A DNA stretch of 64,000 nucleotides from Chitinophaga parva (GTDB lineage: Bacteria; Bacteroidota; Bacteroidia; Chitinophagales; Chitinophagaceae): NCBI RefSeq assembly GCF_003071345.1, contig NZ_QCYK01000001.1, positions 1,116,001 through 1,180,000 of the forward strand. Reading direction: 5' to 3'. The number at the start of each line of letters is the position of its first letter. Within the stretch, counting starts at the first letter, position 1. This document shows positions 7,496 to 13,972 of this stretch, piece by piece. The notes beneath the pieces are model-generated. The model ran no database searches, was not told where the DNA came from, and worked only from the letters and a program-made list of their open reading frames with translations. The translations under genes were made by a program, and so were the position numbers.

Positions 7496-8365
7496 ATGGA
7501 CACTTCCGAGATACTTAAAAAAGTAAGACGCCTGGAGATCAAGACGAAGGGGCTTACCAATCATATCTTTGCGGGCGAATACCATAGCGCCTTCAAAGGC
7601 CGGGGTATGTCGTTCAGTGAAGTGCGGGAATACCAGTTTGGGGACGATGTAAGGGCCATTGACTGGAATGTGACGGCGCGTTTCCATCACCCGTTCATCA
7701 AGGTGTTTGAGGAAGAGCGGGAGCTCACGGTGATGCTGCTCGTGGATGTAAGTGAAAGCTCATCCTTTGGTACACACCAGCAGCGCAAGCGCGATCTGAT
7801 CACGGAGTTGTGCGCGGTATTGGCATTTTCCGCCATCAATAATAACGATAAAGTAGGCGTGGTCTTTTTTAGTGACGGCCTCGAAAAATACATCCCGCCT
7901 AAGAAAGGTAAATCACATATCCTGTTCATTATCCGGGAGCTGCTGAGCTATAAGCCCAAAAAGAAAGGCACCAACATCACCGAAACCCTGCGCTTTTTTA
8001 ACAATGCCGCCAAGAAACGCAGTATCGTTTTTGTACTCAGCGATTTCCTGGCCAATCCCAATTACCACGACGCCCTCAATATTGCCGCCAAACGGCACGA
8101 TGTGATAGGGCTGCATGTGTATGACCAGCGCGACAAAGAGTTGCCCGCCGTAGGCCTCATCCAGGTGAAGGATGCCGAAACGGGCCAGCAGCAATGGATT
8201 GACACAAACGATAAGCAGGTGCGGGATTACTACCAGCACCAGTTTACCCAGCACGCCCAGTACTGCCGCAACGCTTTCCTGAAAAGCGGGGCAGACCTGA
8301 TGAGTATCCGCACGGATGAGGATTATGTGAAGGCGTTGCAAACCTTTTTCATGAACAGGAGTTAA
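7496..8365 (+). CDS. DUF58 domain (VWA-like) protein
   Basis: A 289-residue cytoplasmic protein with the DUF58 signature YQFGDDVRAIDWNVTARFHHPFIKVFEEE (45-73) followed by a VWA-like Rossmann core with LLVDVSESSSFG (81-92). Family members pair with MoxR ATPases, which presumably remodel them. In Bacteroidota the MoxR-DUF58-BatA cluster is linked to oxygen or stress tolerance (the Bat locus of Bacteroides). The MIDAS-like DVSES replaces the canonical DxSxS. It sits between MoxR (51 bp) and the BatD-like gene (24 bp) in one operon. Confidence 0.92.
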   Translation: MDTSEILKKVRRLEIKTKGLTNHIFAGEYHSAFKGRGMSFSEVREYQFGDDVRAIDWNVTARFHHPFIKVFEEERELTVMLLVDVSESSSFGTHQQRKRDLITELCAVLAFSAINNNDKVGVVFFSDGLEKYIPPKKGKSHILFIIRELLSYKPKKKGTNITETLRFFNNAAKKRSIVFVLSDFLANPNYHDALNIAAKRHDVIGLHVYDQRDKELPAVGLIQVKDAETGQQQWIDTNDKQVRDYYQHQFTQHAQYCRNAFLKSGADLMSIRTDEDYVKALQTFFMNRS

Positions 8366-8389
8366 AACCAACGAGCCCGCAGCAGCAAC

Positions 8390-9373
8390 ATGAGCAAACA
8401 ACGTATCCAATTTTTTTTCATAACAATGGCAGCCTTCCTGGGGCTGTCTTTGCGCGTTACTGCCCAGCAACTTTCCGTACAGGCCAGCACAGATACCAGC
8501 CATATCCGCCTGGGTGAGCCGGTGAAAATGCAGGTGGAAATTAAAGTACCGGCTGCGCTCAAAGGCTACCAATTGAGCCTGGCCATCCTGCCCGATTCTT
8601 TTGAGCACTTTGAAGTGGTGGACCGCGCTAAACTGGATACCCTGGCGCCTACAGCCGAATATGCAGGTATTTTCCGCCAGACCACTACCATTACCAGTTT
8701 TGATTCCGGCCGCTGGGTCATCCCGCCCATCAAGTATGAGCTCATCCGCCCCGACCAGACGGTAGATTCCGCCTTTACGGAGCCATTGACCATTGATGTG
8801 AACACAGTGCAGGTGGATACCACCAAGGCATTCAAGCCCATCAAAAGCGTGCGCGGCGTGGCCTGGAACTTTATGGACTACATCTGGTATTTTGTGATAG
8901 GTGCTGCCGCTATGCTGATCATCGGTTTCCTGGTGTGGTGGTTCTTTATCCGCAGGAAAAAAGCACCCGCCGTGGTAGTGCCGCCCGCACCCACGGAAAC
9001 GCCCTACCAGGTGGCCATCCGCGAGCTGCACACCCTGGAAAAGGACAAGCCCTGGCACCAGGATGTGAAAGCTTACTATACTACGCTCACCGATGTGCTG
9101 CGTAATTATTTTGAACAACAATTCAAGATCGCGGCCCTGGAACAAACCAGTGCCGAGTTGCTGCAAAATATAAAACCGGTCACCATCCTGAACCAGCAGC
9201 GTGATAAGCTACAGGCCATCCTCACCGTGGCAGACCTGGCCAAATTTGCGAAGCTGCAACCCGCTCCGGAAGACCACGAGGACTGCCTGCAAAAGGCCAT
9301 TGCCATCGTGGAATGGACCAAGCCCAAACCTCCTGCTACAGCGGATGCGGATAAAAAGAACGGTGAAAAATAA
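8390..9373 (+). CDS. BatD-like single-pass membrane protein of the Bat operon
   Basis: 327 residues: signal peptide to about residue 25, an extracytoplasmic beta-rich domain (about 26-155) with IRLGEPVKMQVEIKVP, one membrane helix (about 162-185, FVIGAAAMLIIGFLVWWFFIRR), and a cytoplasmic helical tail. The organisation resembles BatD-like or DUF4381-type proteins that sit between DUF58 and BatA genes in Bacteroidota. The start ATG at 8390 gives an intact signal peptide. The molecular role is unknown; I infer that it anchors or presents the BatA VWA protein at the inner membrane. The C-terminal end is Lys/Pro/Ala rich and likely disordered. Confidence 0.75.
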   Translation: MSKQRIQFFFITMAAFLGLSLRVTAQQLSVQASTDTSHIRLGEPVKMQVEIKVPAALKGYQLSLAILPDSFEHFEVVDRAKLDTLAPTAEYAGIFRQTTTITSFDSGRWVIPPIKYELIRPDQTVDSAFTEPLTIDVNTVQVDTTKAFKPIKSVRGVAWNFMDYIWYFVIGAAAMLIIGFLVWWFFIRRKKAPAVVVPPAPTETPYQVAIRELHTLEKDKPWHQDVKAYYTTLTDVLRNYFEQQFKIAALEQTSAELLQNIKPVTILNQQRDKLQAILTVADLAKFAKLQPAPEDHEDCLQKAIAIVEWTKPKPPATADADKKNGEK

Positions 9374-9412
9374 TTGCCAGCGCTACATTGATTTTTTGGA
9401 ATAAAGAACGAT

Positions 9413-10423
9413 ATGGATTTTTCGATCTGGAAAAATATTGAATTTGCTTACCCGGAGTTCTTCTGGTGGTTGCTGCTCATCCCGTTCATGATCTTTTGGT
9501 ACATGAAGAAGCAGCGCAACCGGCAGGGCGTGATGGCCGTGTCTTCCGTGCAGGGGCTGCGGGGACTGCCTGTGTCCTGGAAAGTGCGCTTCCGCCCCGT
9601 GTTGCTGGCCCTGCGCATCCTGGCCTTTGCCGCCCTGGTAGTGGCGCTGGCCCGGCCCCAAACCTCCAATACTTCCGAGAACATTGACAGTGAAGGGATA
9701 GATATTGTGCTAAGCCTGGATATTTCCGGCAGTATGCTGGCCCAGGACCTGCAGCCCAACCGTATTGAAGCCGCTAAGAAAGTGGCGCAGGATTTCGTGG
9801 ACCGCCGTATCAGCGACCGCATAGGCCTGGTGATCTTCTCCGGTGAAAGCTTTACGCAGTGCCCTATCACCACCGATCACGCGGTGCTGAAAAGCCAGAT
9901 CGCACAGGTGAAGAGCGGCATGCTGCAGGATGGTACCGCCATTGGTATGGGGCTGGCCACCGCGGTAGACCGCCTGCGCAGCAGCAAGGCCAAAAGCAAA
10001 GTGATCATCCTGCTCACAGACGGCGTGAACAACACCGGCCTGGTAGACCCGCTCACCGCACTGGAAATAGCCAAGGCGTTTAAGATTCGCGTATATACGA
10101 TCGGGTTAGGTACCATTGGCAAAGCACCCTTCCCCATGACAGCGCCGGATGGCTCTGTGCAGATGCAGATGATGGATGTACAGATTGATGAAGCCCTGAT
10201 GAAAAAGATTGCTTCAGAGACCGGCGGCATTTATTACCGCGCTACAGACAACAGCTCCCTGCAGGATATTTACAATAACATTGACAAGCTGGAAAAGACC
10301 AAGGTAGAGGTTACCTCTTACAAACGCTACGCAGAACATTTCTTTCCCTTTGCCATCCTGGCGCTGGTAAGCCTCCTGCTGGAAATGCTGCTGCGGTATA
10401 CGGTGTTTAAGAGTTTGCCGTGA
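9413..10423 (+). CDS. BatA-type VWA domain membrane protein
   Basis: 336 residues with two N-terminal membrane helices (about 16-31 and 62-81), a von Willebrand factor A domain, and a C-terminal membrane helix ending near the terminus. The metal-ion adhesion site is complete: DISGS at 103-107, the threonine in DGTAIGMGLA, and the aspartate in LLTDGVNNTG. BatA proteins expose the VWA domain to the periplasm and act with MoxR. In related Bacteroidota it is normally followed by BatB, a TPR BatC and BatD. Here a hairpin terminator and rsgA follow directly, so those partners are missing at this locus. Confidence 0.92.
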   Translation: MDFSIWKNIEFAYPEFFWWLLLIPFMIFWYMKKQRNRQGVMAVSSVQGLRGLPVSWKVRFRPVLLALRILAFAALVVALARPQTSNTSENIDSEGIDIVLSLDISGSMLAQDLQPNRIEAAKKVAQDFVDRRISDRIGLVIFSGESFTQCPITTDHAVLKSQIAQVKSGMLQDGTAIGMGLATAVDRLRSSKAKSKVIILLTDGVNNTGLVDPLTALEIAKAFKIRVYTIGLGTIGKAPFPMTAPDGSVQMQMMDVQIDEALMKKIASETGGIYYRATDNSSLQDIYNNIDKLEKTKVEVTSYKRYAEHFFPFAILALVSLLLEMLLRYTVFKSLP

Positions 10424-10468
10424 TTTTTGAGCGCCACAGCAGTATTAAATACACGAAGACATTTTAAG

Positions 10469-10501
10469 TGCAGCAGGCCGGCCCTGCTGCATTTTTCTTT
10501 T
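10469..10501 (+). terminator. Terminator closing the Bat operon
   Basis: A perfect 9-bp stem, TGCAGCAGG/CCTGCTGCA, with a 5-nt loop and a TTTTTCTTTT tail, 45 bp after the BatA-like stop. Confidence 0.85.
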
Positions 10502-10531
10502 CCGGCAAGTGCCATACCCATACTTAATACC

Positions 10532-10539
10532 TATTTTTG
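10532..10539 (+). promoter_or_regulatory. Putative -7 element of rsgA
   Basis: TATTTTTG (TAnnTTTG) ends only 5 bp before the rsgA ATG. If it is used, the mRNA would be essentially leaderless. Confidence 0.45.
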
Positions 10540-10544
10540 CACCC

Positions 10545-11462
10545 ATGGAGGCAAGGATCTATAAATCTACCGGCAGCTGGTATGTGGCCAAGGGCGCGGA
10601 TGGTACCACGTTCAAGGCACGCATGAAGGGGGTGTTCAAGAACAAGGACATCACTTCTACCAACCCGGTGGCAGTGGGTGATTACGTGGAAATTGAAATG
10701 GAGCAGGGCGATGCCATGATCACCGGCATCCACGACCGGCGCAACTATATTGTACGGGAATCGCCGCATGGACGTGTAAAAAAACACATCGTTGCGTCTA
10801 ATATGGACCAGGCCATCCTGGTGACCACCGTAGCCTCGCCCCGCACCTCCCAGGGCTTTATGGACCGTTTCCTGGTTACGGCCGCCGCCTATCACATCCC
10901 GGTGATACTGCTGTTCAACAAAAAAGACATTTACAGGGAAAAAGAGATAGAACAATACGCCTTGTACGAAGATATGTACAGCGAGATAGGCTACACCGTG
11001 CGCCTGGTCTCCGCTACGGATGCCGTGGATATTGCCATGGTAAAGGATCTGCTGGCGGGCAAAACCACCCTGCTCAGCGGGCATTCCGGCGTAGGGAAGT
11101 CCACCCTGATCAATGGCGTGCTGCCTGCGTCACAGCTGAAAACCCATGCCGTGAGCGGCTGGAGCGGAAAAGGCCAGCATACCACCACCTTTGCAGAAAT
11201 GTTTGACCTGGAAGACGGCGGCAGCCTCATAGACACACCGGGCATCCGGGAGCTGGGCATCGTGGATATTGATAAAGCGGAGCTGTCCCATTATTTCCTG
11301 GAAATGCAACCCTATATTTCCCAATGCCGGTTCAGCAGTTGCCTGCATCTCAATGAGCCAGGATGCGCTGTGAGAGCGGCAGTAGACGAGGGTAAGATCT
11401 ACCCCGAGCGCTATGTGAGCTATGTTACCATCCTCTCCACGCTGGACGATAAGGGATATTGA
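10545..11462 (+). CDS. rsgA: Small ribosomal subunit biogenesis GTPase RsgA
   Basis: 305 residues from the ATG at 10545 (MEARIYKSTGSWY). It is a circularly permuted GTPase that checks maturation of the 30S subunit. Domains in order are an N-terminal OB fold (1-65), then the permuted GTPase: G4 NKKD (125-128), G1 GHSGVGKST (179-187), G3 DTPG (230-233). A C-terminal zinc knuckle follows with Cys261, Cys266, His268 and Cys274. All key residues are present. An in-frame start 36 bp upstream is possible but would fall before the promoter-like box. It stands alone after the Bat-operon terminator. Confidence 0.96.
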   Translation: MEARIYKSTGSWYVAKGADGTTFKARMKGVFKNKDITSTNPVAVGDYVEIEMEQGDAMITGIHDRRNYIVRESPHGRVKKHIVASNMDQAILVTTVASPRTSQGFMDRFLVTAAAYHIPVILLFNKKDIYREKEIEQYALYEDMYSEIGYTVRLVSATDAVDIAMVKDLLAGKTTLLSGHSGVGKSTLINGVLPASQLKTHAVSGWSGKGQHTTTFAEMFDLEDGGSLIDTPGIRELGIVDIDKAELSHYFLEMQPYISQCRFSSCLHLNEPGCAVRAAVDEGKIYPERYVSYVTILSTLDDKGY

Positions 11463-11582
11463 TGGTCAACGTATACTCGTTATCGTTAGTCCTCTTTCAA
11501 ATACGGAACATCCGCATTGCCTCCGGGCGTTTTCATATATCGTATAGGTGTCTTAGCTATACCATAGTATTCAAATACAATA

Positions 11583-11607
11583 AGCCCGGGTACCTCCGGG
11601 CGTTTTA
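11583..11607 (+). terminator. Possible terminator downstream of rsgA
   Basis: A GCCCGG/CCGGGC stem with a 6-nt loop and GTTTT after it, about 120 bp past rsgA. The 3' half, CCTCCGGGCGTTTT, is repeated exactly at 11520-11533 without its partner strand. Confidence 0.5.
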
Positions 11608-11629
11608 AAATTTCATATAGGCTTCTCCG

Positions 11630-11824
11630 TTATACCGTGACGGTATGCTTTGCCGGCATTGGCACAAAGGATGTTTTGCTGCCTTTCTTGGGCTTACTCA
11701 TTTCTTCCAGCACTTTCTCTGCGCCCCACTGGCTGCGCGGCTGCGGGCATCCTACTTTATTGGAGCGGCAGGCCGCCAGGATGTCCAGCACGATCAGTAA
11801 AACAATAGCAATTGATTTGCGCAT
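11630..11824 (-). CDS. Tiny lipoprotein with KVGCP motif
   Basis: A 64-residue protein. The signal peptide MRKSIAIVLLIVLDILAAC ends in a lipobox (LAAC), so Cys19 should be lipidated. The mature part, RSNKVGCPQPRSQWGAEKVLEEM, is short, basic and polar. The SNKVGCP motif is echoed by SSKTGCP in the gene just upstream, which suggests duplicated members of a small lipoprotein family. The two genes are 5 bp apart on the same strand. No function is known to me. It would be missed by length-based gene callers. Confidence 0.7.
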   Translation of the reverse strand: MRKSIAIVLLIVLDILAACRSNKVGCPQPRSQWGAEKVLEEMSKPKKGSKTSFVPMPAKHTVTV

Positions 11825-11829
11825 AACAC

Positions 11830-11988
11830 TTAGAATAGGGTTTTCTGATGCTGTGCCCTGCGCGTTTGCGCACGGTCCTGTTTGGAGTAAAAGTTCACAC
11901 CTGGACAGCCTGTTTTGCTGGAGGCGCAGGATGCAAACGTGGTAGCCACAATGGCGGCCAGCAGCAGGAGCGCCGTCACTCTTTTCAT
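11830..11988 (-). CDS. Tiny lipoprotein with KTGCP motif (52 aa)
   Basis: A 52-residue ORF below usual length cut-offs. The ATG at 11988 starts a clear lipoprotein signal (MKRVTALLLLAAIVATTFASC, Cys21). The mature part begins ASSKTGCPGVNFYSKQD and ends QKTLF. A TAnnTTTG element lies 22 bp upstream on the minus strand. The S-x-K-x-GCP motif right after the lipidated Cys is shared with the downstream 64-residue lipoprotein. It lies 40 bp beyond the aminotransferase stop, but its own promoter element suggests independent expression. Function unknown. Confidence 0.75.
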   Translation of the reverse strand: MKRVTALLLLAAIVATTFASCASSKTGCPGVNFYSKQDRAQTRRAQHQKTLF

Positions 11989-12010
11989 AGGATAGGATTT
12001 TCGTTGCCTA

Positions 12011-12018
12011 CAAATATA
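12011..12018 (-). promoter_or_regulatory. Putative -7 element of the tiny-lipoprotein pair
   Basis: The minus strand reads TATATTTG, an exact TAnnTTTG, 22 bp before the ATG at 11988 and just inside the gap after the aminotransferase. Confidence 0.5.
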
Positions 12019-12028
12019 GTGAAAATTC

Positions 12029-13210
12029 CTAAAGTGTGTCCAGTGCCTCCAGGATCAGGGCACAGGCGGTTTTTACCTCCGCTTCGCTAATGATCAGCGG
12101 GGGCGCAATGCGCAGGCAATCAGCGGCAAACAGGAACCAGTCTGTAAGCATGCCTTTCTCAATACAGTAGTCGATCACTTTCTTATTTGCCGGGAAATCA
12201 TCCAGTTGCACAGCCATCATCAGTCCCGCGGACCTTACTGTTTTAATGCGCGGGTGCCGGAGCAGGTGATGAAACAGCCGCTCTTTTTGCGCCACTTCCC
12301 CGATCACACCGGAAGAGAGCAGGGCCTCAAAGCCCGCCAGGCCTGCAGCGCAGCTGACGGGGTGCCCGCCAAAAGTGGTGATATGCCCCAGGACCGGGTT
12401 ATGGGTGAGCACCCACATCACTTCCCGGTCTGCCACAAATGCGCCCAGGGGCATGCCCCCGCCCAGCGCCTTGCCCAGGGTAACGATGTCCGGCACAATG
12501 CCGTATTGTTCAAAGGCCCAGAGGGTACCGGTGCGGCCCAGGCCACATTGGTTCTCGTCAAAGATGAGCAAGGCCCCTGTTTCCGTACAGCGGGCGCGCA
12601 GGGCCTGCAGCCAGGCGGCATCCGGTTTGCGCACACCGGCTTCGCCCATCACGGTTTCCAGCATCACGGCGGCAGTGCGCGCTGTGATCTGGAGAAGGTC
12701 GTCCATATTGTTCTGGCGGATATGACGTGTCTCGGGCAGTAGCGGGCGGTAAGCGGCCCGCATGGATTCTTCCCCGATAAGGCTGAGCGCCCCCTGGGTG
12801 GAGCCATGGTAAGCGTTTTCAAAGCCAATGATCTCCGGGCGGCCCGTGTAGCGCTTGGCCAGTTTCATGGCGCCTTCCGTGGCTTCTGCGCCGGAGTTGG
12901 TAAAATATACGGAGTTGAGCGTTGCCGGAAGGTGTTGGGTGAGGGTATACGCATAGGCCACCTGGGGCGACTGCACCAGTTCTCCATATACCAGCAGGTG
13001 CATATAGGTGGCGGCTTGCTCCTGGATGGCTTTTACCACGGCGGGATGGCAGTGGCCCATGTTGCACACGCTGATGCCTGCAATGAGGTCCAGCAGGCGC
13101 TTTCCATTGGCCTGGTACATATACATACCTGCTGCATGCGTGATCTCCAGCGCCAGAGGCGCATCGGAGGTCTGGGCCACATGCCGCAAGAAAAGTTGAC
13201 GGTTATTCAT
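12029..13210 (-). CDS. Class-III pyridoxal-phosphate aminotransferase (acetylornithine/ornithine type)
   Basis: A 393-residue fold-type I PLP enzyme of subgroup III. The Schiff-base lysine is K247 in TLGKALGGGMPLGAF. The cofactor-binding aspartate is D218 in LLIFDENQCGLGRTG, where the usual DEVQ reads DENQ. Substrate-phosphate residues are in TNSGAEATEGAMKLAKRYTGR. Relatives transfer the amino group of ornithine, acetylornithine or other omega-amino acids to 2-oxoglutarate. No arginine-pathway genes are adjacent, so the exact substrate is unassigned. The ATG start has a TACCTTTG box 18 bp upstream. Confidence 0.88.
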   Translation of the reverse strand: MNNRQLFLRHVAQTSDAPLALEITHAAGMYMYQANGKRLLDLIAGISVCNMGHCHPAVVKAIQEQAATYMHLLVYGELVQSPQVAYAYTLTQHLPATLNSVYFTNSGAEATEGAMKLAKRYTGRPEIIGFENAYHGSTQGALSLIGEESMRAAYRPLLPETRHIRQNNMDDLLQITARTAAVMLETVMGEAGVRKPDAAWLQALRARCTETGALLIFDENQCGLGRTGTLWAFEQYGIVPDIVTLGKALGGGMPLGAFVADREVMWVLTHNPVLGHITTFGGHPVSCAAGLAGFEALLSSGVIGEVAQKERLFHHLLRHPRIKTVRSAGLMMAVQLDDFPANKKVIDYCIEKGMLTDWFLFAADCLRIAPPLIISEAEVKTACALILEALDTL

Positions 13211-13228
13211 TGCGCTTTATAATTGCAG

Positions 13229-13236
13229 CAAAGGTA
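13229..13236 (-). promoter_or_regulatory. Putative -7 element of the aminotransferase gene
   Basis: The minus strand reads TACCTTTG (TAnnTTTG), 18 bp upstream of the ATG. Confidence 0.4.
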
Positions 13237-13298
13237 AGGCAGTGCAGGGAGCAATGGACAAATTCATTACCTTTCCCTACAAACAGAAAATCTACGTT

Positions 13299-13820
13299 AT
13301 GGCCCTCATATTACCAGTAAAAGGAGTACTCCCGCAGCAGGGAAATAATTGTTTTATTGCCCCCAATGCCACCATCTGTGGCGATGTGATCATGGGCGAT
13401 GATTGCAGCGTATGGTTCAATGCCGTGGTACGCGGTGATGTGAACAGCATCCGTATGGGAAACAAAGTGAATGTGCAGGATGGTGCGGTGATCCACTGCA
13501 CCTATGAAAAAACAAAAACCATTATCGGCAACAACGTGTCTATCGGGCACAATGCCATTGTGCACGGCTGTACAGTGGAAGATGATGTGCTGATCGGGAT
13601 GGGAGCCATCGTAATGGACAATGTACTGGTGGGTAAGAACTCTATCATCGCCGCGGGCGCGGTGGTACTGGAAAATACCATCATTGAAGCCGGCAGCATC
13701 TATGCGGGCGTGCCTGCAAAGATGGTAAAGAAAGTGAGCCAGGACCTTATGAATGGAGAGATCAAGCGTATTGCAAACAATTACCTGATGTATGCAGGCT
13801 GGTTTAAAACAGAAGAATAG
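13299..13820 (+). CDS. Gamma-carbonic anhydrase-like hexapeptide-repeat protein
   Basis: 173 residues from the ATG at 13299 (MALILPVKG); the open frame upstream overlaps the divergent promoter region. The protein is a left-handed beta helix built of hexapeptide repeats, for example NATICGDVIMGDDCSVW and NNVSIGHNAIVHGCTVEDDVLIG. The three metal-binding histidines of gamma-carbonic anhydrases appear as H66, H84 and H89. Relatives (YrdA, PaaY, CaiE, CamH) form trimers; some hydrate CO2 and some are thioesterases or inactive. It is divergent from the aminotransferase and followed by a strong bidirectional terminator. Confidence 0.9.
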   Translation: MALILPVKGVLPQQGNNCFIAPNATICGDVIMGDDCSVWFNAVVRGDVNSIRMGNKVNVQDGAVIHCTYEKTKTIIGNNVSIGHNAIVHGCTVEDDVLIGMGAIVMDNVLVGKNSIIAAGAVVLENTIIEAGSIYAGVPAKMVKKVSQDLMNGEIKRIANNYLMYAGWFKTEE

Positions 13821-13847
13821 GAAAGTAACAGGATAACCCGCGGGAAT

Positions 13848-13887
13848 AAAAAGAGGGCTGTCTCAAACTTCGAGACAACCCTCTTTT
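13848..13887. terminator. Bidirectional terminator between convergent genes
   Basis: A stem of AAAAGAGGG-TGTCTC against GAGACA-CCCTCTTTT, with T runs on both strands, between the gamma-CA gene and the convergent DUF5686 gene. Confidence 0.85.
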
Positions 13888-13972
13888 GTTCGGGTACCTG
13901 ATGGAAAAACTTTCTGTTTAAGCAATTCTCAGGGCCTTCATTTTACTTATGAGATTTCCCCTTGTATTTTCT

